A stretch of DNA of 10,669 nt from Lactobacillaceae bacterium UBA5807 (GTDB taxonomy: Bacteria > Bacillota > Bacilli > Lactobacillales > Lactobacillaceae), in the NCBI GenBank assembly GCA_002418005.1, contig DIDF01000083.1, forward strand, positions 1-10,669, written 5' to 3'. Positions 1-5,435 of this stretch are shown in pieces. The position numbers and the translations under genes are program-made. The notes beneath the pieces were generated by a model. The model saw only the letters and a program-made list of their open reading frames with translations. It was not told the DNA's origin and searched no databases. The first letter of the stretch is position 1. Each line of letters begins with the position of its first letter.

Positions 1-1
1 C

Positions 2-37
2 GACGGTTCCAGCCCGCCTGCCGGAGCTAATAAATAA
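2..37 (+). CDS. Possible C-terminal tail of an upstream protein gene (partial)
   Basis: Reading from base 2 gives an open frame, DGSSPPAGANK, ending at TAA (35-37), with a terminator-like hairpin 10 bases further on. A Ser/Pro/Gly-rich hydrophilic tail is typical of the end of a secreted or cell-wall protein such as a penicillin-binding protein, but eleven residues cannot identify a family. The stretch is richer in G and C than its surroundings. An alternative reading is the 3' end of a tRNA-Asn-like gene at about 1-26 (see rejected items). The coding reading is preferred because the tRNA reading breaks a conserved T-loop position. Confidence 0.35.
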   Translation, partial: DGSSPPAGANK

Positions 38-47
38 TGCCAGATTT

Positions 48-74
48 AGTGCTAACGCAAAAGTTAGCACTTTT
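48..74 (+). terminator. Intrinsic terminator-like hairpin before tRNA-Thr
   Basis: A perfect 9-bp stem (48-56 with 63-71) closes a GCAAAA loop and is followed by a short T run (71-74) in a T-rich stretch. It would end transcription of whatever lies upstream. The tail is short, so partial read-through into the tRNA 18 bases downstream is plausible. Confidence 0.55.
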
Positions 75-92
75 GTGTATTAGTTATTATTT

Positions 93-165
93 GCCGCGTT
101 AGCTCAGCTGGTAGAGCATCGGTATCGTAAACCGAGGGTCACAGGTTCGACTCCTGCACACGGCA
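93..165 (+). tRNA. tRNA-Thr (anticodon CGU)
   Basis: The 73 bases fold as a class I tRNA. The D stem is GCTC/GAGC, the anticodon stem is TCGGT/ACCGA around the loop ATCGTAA (anticodon CGU, reading ACG), the T loop is TTCGACT and the discriminator is A. G1-C72 and C2-G71, threonine identity pairs, are present. CCA is not encoded. Two stem pairs are broken: C5 faces A68 in the acceptor stem and A49 faces C65 in the T stem. Each would be a normal pair after one transition. No promoter fits in the 18 bases between the upstream hairpin and the gene, so it probably relies on read-through or a distant promoter. Expression and function are somewhat uncertain. Confidence 0.9.
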
Positions 166-171
166 TGAATA

Positions 172-206
172 GGAGACTTCATTATTGTAATGAAGTCTCC
201 CTTTTT
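172..206 (+). terminator. Intrinsic terminator of tRNA-Thr
   Basis: A perfect 13-bp stem (172-184 with 188-200), a TTG loop and a T run (202-206) lie 6 bases after the tRNA. This is a textbook Rho-independent terminator. Confidence 0.9.
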
Positions 207-229
207 ATAAATATAAAAGAACATTATTT

Positions 230-257
230 TTGATATAAAAATATAAGGTGATAATAT
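230..257 (+). promoter_or_regulatory. Possible promoter TTGATA-16-TAATAT
   Basis: TTGATA (230-235) and TAATAT (252-257) are 16 bases apart. Transcription would start near 264, in the structured gene-free spacer. AT-rich DNA yields such matches by chance, so this is weak on its own. The terminator about 105 bases downstream makes it more interesting. Confidence 0.3.
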
Positions 258-263
258 ATTCGT

Positions 264-369
264 ATAAAAATGGTCGCTCTAATGTTGTAACTATATAAAC
301 ATTATTTTTTGTTTCGCATTATTGTCCGGTCGTTTTTCTGGCACATTCTTTATTGAGTGTGTCTTTTTT
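264..369 (+). ncRNA. Candidate short RNA or decayed leader (~105 nt)
   Basis: The candidate runs from the predicted start of the 230-257 promoter to the terminator at 340-369. It contains an inner 7-bp hairpin (280-286 with 298-304) followed directly by six T's, so two terminator-like structures stand in tandem. No protein frame of useful length is present. The sequence matches no RNA family I recognise; its opening ATTCGTATAA recalls the start of purine riboswitches, but the rest of that core is absent. It could be a small regulatory RNA, or the remains of a leader whose gene was lost. Confidence 0.25.
340..369 (+). terminator. Intrinsic terminator in the gene-free spacer
   Basis: A 9-bp stem including two G-T pairs (340-348 with 355-363) closes a 6-base loop and is followed by six T's (364-369). 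No protein gene precedes it; the nearest upstream gene, tRNA-Thr, already has its own terminator. It therefore implies a transcript starting within 207-340. Confidence 0.6.
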
Positions 370-403
370 ATTAGCTTAATTATTATTTTAACAAAGATAA
401 ATA

Positions 404-536
404 TTGGTATACTGATTCCATCGTAATTGGTATACATCATTGATATATTAAACTAATCTACTAAATAGGCAAATGTCTCGATGATTGGGACTAAAAAAGT
501 TTGTTGTGGTATAGCTAATAATATGATATGGTATAC
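404..536 (+). repeat. Four TGGTATA boxes before the EIIB-like gene
   Basis: TTGGTATAC occurs at 404-412 and 427-435, GTGGTATAG at 506-514 and ATGGTATAC at 528-536. The starts are 23 bases apart in the first pair and 22 in the second, about two helical turns. TGGTATA is the left half of the operator type known for NagR/YvoA regulators of the GntR/HutC family, and a regulator of that family lies at 4677-5384. The boxes also resemble extended -10 elements (TG-N-TATA), so some could be promoter parts. The repeats are visible directly; the binding role is inferred. Confidence 0.45.
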
Positions 537-565
537 ATATAAATTGTTTAAAGGAGATCAGCAAA

Positions 566-883
566 ATGAAAAGAATCCTTTTGGTCTGTGAAGATAAAAA
601 AAACAGCACTTTTTTAGTTACAGCCGCGCAATCCTTCATCGAACTTTACCACACAGAATTTGATATTATTCCATCAGATTTTGAACATATGTCAGAAGAC
701 TTAAAAAATAATATTGATTTGGTCTTACTGGCACCTCAAGCTACATATCCCGATAATGCAGTTAAGTTTTTAAAAGGTAGTACAGAAGTAAAAAATATTC
801 CTGACGAAGTTTATGGTTGGGCAAACGGGGAAAAATTAGTTAAATTTATTATGGGATTATTCCCCGAGCAACAAGTAATGTGA
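566..883 (+). CDS. PTS EIIB-like protein, lactose/cellobiose type, stand-alone
   Basis: The 105-residue protein has the length and layout of cytoplasmic EIIB subunits of the lactose/cellobiose phosphotransferase family, which pass phosphate from EIIA to the sugar through a cysteine. The N-terminal strand ILLVC places Cys8 at the phosphorylation position. DLVLLAPQA (about 52-60) and the C-terminal YGWANGEKLVKF region match the family's LLAPQ and YG-x-x-x-GEKV blocks. The loop after Cys8, EDKKNST, differs from the usual small, Ser/Gly-rich SAGMSTS, so phosphotransfer may be altered. No EIIA, EIIC or glycosidase gene adjoins it. The start ATG has an AGGAG site 9 bases upstream. A strong terminator follows, so it is probably monocistronic. 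It may serve an EIIC encoded elsewhere or have a regulatory role. Confidence 0.75.
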   Translation: MKRILLVCEDKKNSTFLVTAAQSFIELYHTEFDIIPSDFEHMSEDLKNNIDLVLLAPQATYPDNAVKFLKGSTEVKNIPDEVYGWANGEKLVKFIMGLFPEQQVM

Positions 884-930
884 AATAATTTAATTTTCTA
901 AAATTATTTAAGATGATGTTTTCGTACTTA

Positions 931-965
931 AACAACAGTGAAATAAAAATTTCACTGTTGTTTTT
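931..965 (+). terminator. Intrinsic terminator after the EIIB-like gene
   Basis: A perfect 14-bp stem (931-944 with 949-962) with an AAAA loop runs into five T's (961-965). It separates the EIIB-like gene from dtpT. A smaller AT-only inverted repeat (883-891 with 901-909) directly after the stop codon adds little. Confidence 0.9.
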
Positions 966-990
966 GTGTTATCTAGAACCTATTTGACGG

Positions 991-1019
991 TTGAATAAAG
1001 GCGGTCAGGAGAATATAAT
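991..1019 (+). promoter_or_regulatory. dtpT: Promoter of dtpT (TTGAAT-17-TATAAT)
   Basis: TTGAAT (991-996) and a perfect TATAAT (1014-1019) are 17 bases apart. Transcription would start near 1026, giving a leader of about 80 bases. A second possible extended -10, TGGTATGAT (1024-1032), lies just downstream. An 8-bp AT inverted repeat (1054-1061 with 1078-1085) lies in the leader; no regulator can be assigned to it. Confidence 0.6.
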
Positions 1020-1107
1020 TGTTTGGTATGATTAGTTTTATAGGGATATCTTAAATTTAATTTGGCCTAAAATTTTTATTAAATTGGTTGAATCTGGAGG
1101 TTTTTTC

Positions 1108-2598
1108 ATGAAAAACCAAGTTCAGTCTGATAAAGAAAGACAGCAAGATGCTTCTTTCTTTGGTCAGCCTTGGGGTTTGTCAACGTTATTCTTCACAGAA
1201 ATGTGGGAACGTTTCTCATATTATGGCATGAGAGCAATTCTGCTTTTCTATATGTACTTTAGCATTACTCGTGGTGGTCTTGGCTTTAACAAGATTACTG
1301 CTATGTCAATTATGTCAATTTACGGATCTTTAGTATATCTATCTGGCGTTGTTGGCGGGTTTTTAAGTGATCGAGTTTGGGGAGCTAGAAAGACTGTCTT
1401 TTATGGCGGTGTTTTGATTATGTTTGGTCACATTGCTTTGTCGGTCCCTTTTGGTAAATGGGCCTTGTTTGTTTCAATTGTTTTAATTGTTGCTGGTACT
1501 GGACTATTAAAACCAAATGTTTCAGACATGGTTGGTGGCTTATATAGCGAAAAAGATGATCGACGGGACGCCGGTTTTACTATCTTTGTTTTTGGCATTA
1601 ATTTAGGATCTTTCATCTCACCTATTCTTGTCAGCTGGTTGGGATTAAGCTATAACTTCCATTTAGGCTTTTCATTAGCTGCTATCGGAATGTTCTTTGG
1701 ATTGTTGCAATATGTTCTTGGTGGCAAAAAGCATTTACCAAGTACAAGTCTCTATCCCAGTGATCCAATTGAACCTGCCGATATTAAAAAGCTTTCCCTA
1801 AGAGTTGGTGCCGGAATAATCGTATTTATTTTGGTACTCTTATTGATGAAGGTCATGGGTGCATTAAATATCCTTAACTTCATTAATTTACTAACGCTGA
1901 TTGTTTTAGTAACACCTGTGGTTTATTTCATTGTTATTATTTCAAGCGAAAAAATCACCAAAAAGGATCGTTCTCGAGTTATTGCCTATATTCCACTGTT
2001 TATTGCAGCAGCAATTTTCTGGGGAATTGAGGAGCAAGGTTCAGTTGTTTTGGCTTTATTCGCCGAAACTCAAACTGATAATCATATTTTTGGTTTGACT
2101 ATTCAAGCTGGCATGTATCAATCCTTGAATCCATTATTTATAATGCTTTATACGGTGCCATTTGCTTGGTTATGGACAAGACTTGGCAAAAGACAACCCA
2201 GTTCACCTACTAAGTTTTCGACTGGAATGGTTGTTGCTGGACTTTCCTATCTGTTCATGGTAATTCCGGTAAGTCTATTTGGGCCAAACGCTCAAGTCAG
2301 TCCACTTTGGTTAGTTGGAAGCTGGGCAATTATTGAAATTGCAGAAATGTTAATTTCACCTATTGGTTTATCAGTTACAACCAAATTAGCTCCTCATGCT
2401 TTTCAGTCACAAATGATGAGTCTTTGGTTCTTAACTGATGCTGCTGGGCAGGCGGTTAATGCTCAGATTGTTAAATTCTATACTCCAGCAAATGAGATTC
2501 GTTATTTTGCAATCGTTGGGGCTGCTTCAATTGTTGCAGGAATTATTTTGGCATTCCTTATCAAACCACTTAAACGTCTTATGGAAGGCGTTAACTAA
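1108..2598 (+). CDS. dtpT: Di-/tripeptide transporter, POT/PTR family (DtpT)
   Basis: This 496-residue membrane protein imports di- and tripeptides with protons. The proton-coupling motif ExxER appears in the first helix (EMWERFSYYGMR, 31-42). The PTR2 signature with the DR-x-x-G-x-R loop follows (GGFLSDRVWGARK, 83-95), then the second PTR2 block FTIFVFGINLGSFISP. Hydrophobic segments alternate through to the C terminus as expected for the 14-helix bacterial members, and the length is normal. The ATG at 1108 is chosen because GGAGG ends 7 bases before it; an in-frame TTG at 1084 would lie upstream of that site and has none of its own. The gene has its own promoter and a strong terminator. In lactic acid bacteria such carriers supply amino acids from milk or plant peptides. 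DtpT is the best family name; exact substrates are not shown by sequence. Confidence 0.95.
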   Translation: MKNQVQSDKERQQDASFFGQPWGLSTLFFTEMWERFSYYGMRAILLFYMYFSITRGGLGFNKITAMSIMSIYGSLVYLSGVVGGFLSDRVWGARKTVFYGGVLIMFGHIALSVPFGKWALFVSIVLIVAGTGLLKPNVSDMVGGLYSEKDDRRDAGFTIFVFGINLGSFISPILVSWLGLSYNFHLGFSLAAIGMFFGLLQYVLGGKKHLPSTSLYPSDPIEPADIKKLSLRVGAGIIVFILVLLLMKVMGALNILNFINLLTLIVLVTPVVYFIVIISSEKITKKDRSRVIAYIPLFIAAAIFWGIEEQGSVVLALFAETQTDNHIFGLTIQAGMYQSLNPLFIMLYTVPFAWLWTRLGKRQPSSPTKFSTGMVVAGLSYLFMVIPVSLFGPNAQVSPLWLVGSWAIIEIAEMLISPIGLSVTTKLAPHAFQSQMMSLWFLTDAAGQAVNAQIVKFYTPANEIRYFAIVGAASIVAGIILAFLIKPLKRLMEGVN

Positions 2599-2617
2599 AT
2601 TTAAACCTTATTGATTG

Positions 2618-2658
2618 AAGTGTGTTATCTTAATTGAGTTAAGATAACACACTTTTTT
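2618..2658 (+). terminator. Intrinsic terminator after dtpT, touching the next ribosome site
   Basis: A perfect 16-bp stem (2618-2633 with 2639-2654) with a TTGAG loop ends in six T's (2653-2658). The ribosome site AGGAG of the next gene begins at 2659, the very next base. No promoter fits between this terminator and the downstream start codon. Confidence 0.9.
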
Positions 2659-2668
2659 AGGAGCAAAT

Positions 2669-3492
2669 ATGGTAAAAATAGCGTTATCAAGTGATAATCA
2701 CTTTGATATTAATAAAATTGATACTGCAGAAATAATTCCCCAACAAGTGGAGTATCTAAAAAAATTGGGAATTCAGTATTATCTCAATGCTGGAGATTTT
2801 TTTAATGACTTTAGTAAGACCTTAAAATATACCGAAACTTTAAGAGATTCACTAGAAGACATTAAGTTTGCCTTTATCGCTGGCAACCATGATATGCTAA
2901 AAAATGTAACTTATCAGCAACTTGAAGATGGAAATTGGCCTGGTTACCTCAATAATAAATTTTTAGATGTTGTGGATACGAATTATCGGATAATTGGAAT
3001 CAATGGTTGGTATGATTATTCTTTTGCCAGTAATGTAAAAAAACTGATCAAGCGTTTGAACAATGGAAAAATGCTTTTTGGATTGATGGTTTAATTAAAC
3101 AGCCAGTGTCTGATAAGCAAAGAGAAAAACGGGTTATTAGCCAGCTAACTGACCAACTAAAAGTTGCAAGAAAGGTGGCTAAAAACCCAATTGTAATGAC
3201 CCATTTTGTGCCAAATAGCTACTTTATTCGTTACACCGATGATTTTCGTTTTTGGAATATGGCTAATGCGATGATGGGAAGCGCTAATTTTGAAAAGGTC
3301 ATCAACGATTTTAAAGTTGATAAAGTTTTATTCGGTCATATCCATAAGCACCAACCGCCGGTAAAAATAGAACAAACTTGGTATTATAACGGCGCGGTAG
3401 GATATAATAACCTTCATTACCATAATGAGTGGCAGACAGATAATTTTATGGCTGAATGGATAAAGCAGCTCAAAGTTTTTGAAGTATTCTGA
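2669..3492 (+). pseudogene. Metallophosphoesterase split by a frameshift at an A7 run
   Basis: Two open frames together encode one calcineurin-like phosphoesterase of about 274 residues. The first (2669-3094) carries the metal-binding blocks SDNH (D9, H11), AGDFFND (D43) and AGNHD (N73-D75). The second, open from the A run to the stop at 3492, carries MTHF and GHIHKH, the last metal ligands. The frames overlap at seven A's (3037-3043). Reading on in the -1 frame, or adding one A, joins VKK to TDQAFEQW and restores the protein. Without that, the first product ends after 141 residues and lacks two ligand blocks. All core motifs are intact, so the break is recent, a sequencing error, or rescued by slippage: A AAA AAA in phase is a known slippery pattern. 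ATG 2669 has AGGAG 5 bases upstream. The substrate is unknown. Confidence 0.85.
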
Positions 3493-3500
3493 AATTTAGC

Positions 3501-3529
3501 TTGACTGCAAACCCAAATTTTTGTATTAT
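3501..3529 (+). promoter_or_regulatory. Promoter of the tRNA-Tyr/tRNA-Gln unit
   Basis: TTGACT (3501-3506) and TATTAT (3524-3529) are 17 bases apart. The start would be near 3536, about 30 bases before tRNA-Tyr. This is a strong match placed directly before stable RNA genes. Confidence 0.75.
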
Positions 3530-3564
3530 TATATTCGTTGGTTCAGTCGGAACAACAAGGTTTT

Positions 3565-3647
3565 GGAGGGGTAGCGAAGTCTGGCTAAACGCGGCGGACT
3601 GTAAATCCGCTCCTTCGGGTTCGGTGGTTCGAATCCACTCCCCTCCA
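3565..3647 (+). tRNA. tRNA-Tyr (anticodon GUA)
   Basis: This 83-base class II tRNA has the acceptor stem GGAGGGG/CCCCTCC, the anticodon stem GCGGA/TCCGC around CTGTAAA (anticodon GUA), a long variable arm (CTCCTTCGGGTTCG region), the T loop TTCGAAT and discriminator A. All stems pair well. CCA is not encoded. It is the first gene of a two-tRNA unit. Confidence 0.97.
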
Positions 3648-3657
3648 TTTTTATTAT

Positions 3658-3729
3658 TGGGCTATAGCCAAGTGGTAAGGCATCGGGTTTTGATCCCGAG
3701 ATGCGCTGGTTCGAACCCAGCTAGCCCAA
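3658..3729 (+). tRNA. tRNA-Gln (anticodon UUG)
   Basis: The 72 bases form a class I tRNA with acceptor stem TGGGCTA/TAGCCCA, the anticodon stem TCGGG/CCCGA around TTTTGAT (anticodon UUG), the T loop TTCGAAC and discriminator A. The weak U1-A72 pair is typical of bacterial tRNA-Gln. It lies 10 bases after tRNA-Tyr and shares its promoter and terminator. CCA is not encoded. Confidence 0.97.
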
Positions 3730-3732
3730 CTC

Positions 3733-3769
3733 AAAAGACTCAACTTCATTTGAAGTTGAGTCTTTTTTT
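3733..3769 (+). terminator. Intrinsic terminator of the tRNA-Tyr/tRNA-Gln unit
   Basis: A perfect 15-bp stem (3733-3747 with 3752-3766) with a 4-base loop overlaps a run of seven T's (3763-3769), three bases after tRNA-Gln. Confidence 0.92.
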
Positions 3770-3777
3770 AATGATAG

Positions 3778-3804
3778 TTGCAAATTCCTAATGATTAATA
3801 TAAA
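3778..3804 (+). promoter_or_regulatory. Possible promoter of the proC-like/gntR pair
   Basis: TTGCAA (3778-3783) and TATAAA (3799-3804) are 15 bases apart, shorter than ideal. A promoter must lie somewhere in 3770-3850, because a strong terminator precedes this stretch and the proC-like gene follows. This is the best candidate. Confidence 0.35.
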
Positions 3805-3857
3805 GTCGATGTAAGGTGCAAATTGGCCTAGATAACTTTAAAAGATAGGTGATCAAA

Positions 3858-4649
3858 ATGAAAATTGGCTTTATTGGCGTAGGAGCAATGGCTAAAGCAA
3901 TTATCCAAGGGTTATTGAATTCCAAGTTTATTTCTTCAGAGGATATTTTGGTACATAGTGCTCACAAAGATAATTATGAAAATTACGCAAAAAAATTTGA
4001 TTTAACTTCTGCCAGTTCAAACACTGAATTAGTTCAAAAAAGTGATTATATTATTCTGGCGGTGATTCCCGCCGTTGTTAAACCAGTTTTAGAAGAAGTC
4101 CGAACGTCTTTGAATCGAAAAGTCCTTCTTTCGATTGCGTCAGGAATTTCCCTGGCTAGATTAGAAGAACTTACTGATTACAACCTGCCAATTTTAAGGT
4201 GCTTACCTAACGTGAATTCTGAATTTGGACAGGGAATGACTGCGGTTGCGGCTAATGAAAACTTGGTTGGTGAACAAAAAAAGACTGCTTTAAATATTTT
4301 TGAAGCTACTGGAGTTGTATTAAATTTGCCAGAAGATAAGTTTGCTAACTTCAGTGCTATTTCTGGAAGTGCAGTAGCATACGTTGACCTGTTTATTGAT
4401 TGTTTGAGTCGTGCCGGCGTTAAGTATGGATTTAGTAAAAAAGATGCCACAAATATTGCCGCTCAAACGACACTTGGCTCGGCGATCTCTTTACTTAAAT
4501 CAAAGAAAACTCCGGCTGATATGATTGATACAGTTTGCTCGCCTGGTGGTGACACAATCGAGGGAATATTAGCAATGGAGCAAGCAGGAATGTTGAATTC
4601 TGTTGTTAAAGGAATTGATGCAACAATTAAGAAGTCGACAGGAAAATAA
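3858..4649 (+). CDS. proC: Pyrroline-5-carboxylate reductase family protein (ProC-like)
   Basis: The 263-residue protein has the length and order of ProC, which reduces pyrroline-5-carboxylate to proline with NAD(P)H. A Rossmann start GFIGVGAMAKAI (4-15) holds the GxGxMA nucleotide loop. RCLPNVNSEFGQGMTA matches the R-x-x-PN-x-P-x-x-x-G-x-G block. ISGSAVAYVDLFI and SPGGDTIEGILAMEQAGM match the C-terminal active-site region. Departures from the usual forms are AVIPAVV for AVKPQ, SGSAVAY for SGPAY and GGDT for GGTT. It may therefore be a paralogue with a shifted substrate; no proA or proB adjoins it. ATG 3858 is preferred because AGGTGA lies 5 bases upstream; an in-frame GTG at 3849 lies inside that site. 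The gntR gene follows after 27 bases without a terminator, so the two are probably co-transcribed. Confidence 0.85.
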   Translation: MKIGFIGVGAMAKAIIQGLLNSKFISSEDILVHSAHKDNYENYAKKFDLTSASSNTELVQKSDYIILAVIPAVVKPVLEEVRTSLNRKVLLSIASGISLARLEELTDYNLPILRCLPNVNSEFGQGMTAVAANENLVGEQKKTALNIFEATGVVLNLPEDKFANFSAISGSAVAYVDLFIDCLSRAGVKYGFSKKDATNIAAQTTLGSAISLLKSKKTPADMIDTVCSPGGDTIEGILAMEQAGMLNSVVKGIDATIKKSTGK

Positions 4650-4676
4650 AATTTGGCATGATTTGGAGGGTCAATT

Positions 4677-5384
4677 ATGGCCAATTTACCAATTTATATT
4701 CAAATTCACAATGACATTAAAAGAAACATTGAAGCAAATAGGTGGAAGATTGGCGACCGGATTCCTTCAGAAAGAGAATTATCCACTCAATTTGGGGTTA
4801 GTCGAATGACTTTACGCCAAGCAATCCAAACTTTGGTTGATGAAGGAATCCTCGAGCGGAGGGTAGGCTCAGGAACTTTTGTTGCCAATCAGAAGGTTCA
4901 AGAAAAAATGTCTGGGGTCACTGGCTTCACTGACTTAATGCTAGCCCAAGGCAAAACTCCTTCTAGCAAAGTTATTACTTATCACACAATGGAGCCTTCT
5001 TTAAGTGAAATGGAAAAATTAAAAATCGACGAAAGTCAAACCGTTTTACGAATGGAAAGAGTTAGATACGGTGATGAAGTTCCAATTTGTTTTGAAGTAG
5101 CAACTGTGCCGGAGGATATTGTTAGTGGCTTAGAGAAGTCAGAAGTAACTAGTTCACTTTACAGAACCTTGGAGCGAAAAAAAGGCTTGCGTCTGGGCAA
5201 AGCTCAACAAACTGTTTCAGCCATGAATGCTTCTGAAAGGATTGCCGAATATTTAGGAATCAAACGCGGGGATGCAATTTTAAGGTTAAGACAGATAACC
5301 TATCTTCAAGATGGTCGACCATTTGAATACGTTAGAACTCAATATGTTGGCGATAGGTTTGAATTTTATCTTGAAAAGGAATAA
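4677..5384 (+). CDS. GntR/HutC-family transcription regulator, NagR/YvoA-like
   Basis: The 235-residue protein has an N-terminal winged helix-turn-helix (about 5-70) with the GntR signature PSERELSTQFGVSRMTLRQA and the wing RRVGSGTFV. A C-terminal UTRA effector domain (about 95-230) includes ERVRYGDEVP, FEVATVP and the closing YLQDGRPFEY/GDRFEFYL blocks. Order and wording are close to Bacillus subtilis YvoA/NagR, which binds amino-sugar phosphates, and the paired arginines of RVR are kept. That effector is an inference. No nag genes adjoin it, so it probably acts at a distance; the TGGTATA boxes before the EIIB-like gene are candidate targets. GGAGGG ends 6 bases before ATG 4677. It lies 27 bases after the proC-like gene and ends at a shared terminator. 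Confidence 0.92.
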   Translation: MANLPIYIQIHNDIKRNIEANRWKIGDRIPSERELSTQFGVSRMTLRQAIQTLVDEGILERRVGSGTFVANQKVQEKMSGVTGFTDLMLAQGKTPSSKVITYHTMEPSLSEMEKLKIDESQTVLRMERVRYGDEVPICFEVATVPEDIVSGLEKSEVTSSLYRTLERKKGLRLGKAQQTVSAMNASERIAEYLGIKRGDAILRLRQITYLQDGRPFEYVRTQYVGDRFEFYLEKE

Positions 5385-5385
5385 A

Positions 5386-5435
5386 AGGAACTTACTAATC
5401 AAAATTTACTAGTAATTTTTGATTAGTAAGTTCCT
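5386..5435. terminator. Bidirectional terminator between gntR and tagA
   Basis: A perfect 19-bp stem (5386-5404 with 5417-5435) encloses a 12-base loop that itself holds the palindrome TTACTAGTAA (5406-5415). It lies one base after the gntR stop and overlaps two bases of the tagA stop codon (5434-5436). T-rich DNA follows on both strands, so it can end both convergent transcripts. Confidence 0.85.

Larger units (their letters stand above)
207..565. other. Gene-free spacer between tRNA-Thr and the EIIB-like gene
   Basis: No open frame on either strand has a convincing start, ribosome site and composition here. The minus-strand frame at 448-639 overlaps the EIIB start and looks like chance. 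The stretch is very AT-rich. It holds a weak promoter (230-257), two hairpins each followed by a T run (280-310 and 340-369), and four TGGTATA boxes (404-536). These are listed separately. The lack of coding potential together with structured elements suggests a regulatory spacer or a short RNA gene. Confidence 0.6.

Noticed and set aside
1..26. 3' end of a tRNA-Asn-like gene (TGCCGGAG end, TTCCAGC T loop)
   Set aside because: The acceptor-like TGCCGGA plus G fits tRNA-Asn, but position 57 would be C instead of a purine and the T stem has an A-C mismatch. The 5' half is outside the window. An open frame ending in a stop before a hairpin explains it at least as well. Sequence to the left would decide.
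254..300. Purine riboswitch starting at ATTCGTATAA
   Set aside because: Only the opening bases match. The conserved GUUUCUACC and GACUACG parts and the P2/P3 loop pair are absent.
448..639. 63-residue minus-strand open frame
   Set aside because: It overlaps the start of the EIIB gene on the opposite strand, has no credible ribosome site and looks like AT-rich chance sequence.
1054..1085. CodY-like box (AATTTGGCCTAAAATT) before dtpT
   Set aside because: It differs from AATTTTCWGAAAATT at five or more positions, and such AT-rich partial matches are common here. CodY is also often missing in this family.
3501..3791. 96-residue plus-strand open frame
   Set aside because: It runs through tRNA-Tyr and tRNA-Gln and starts inside their promoter. 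It has no ribosome site and its translation is just tRNA sequence.
4603..4809. 68-residue plus-strand frame bridging proC and gntR
   Set aside because: It is out of frame with both well-supported genes, overlaps them and has no ribosome site.
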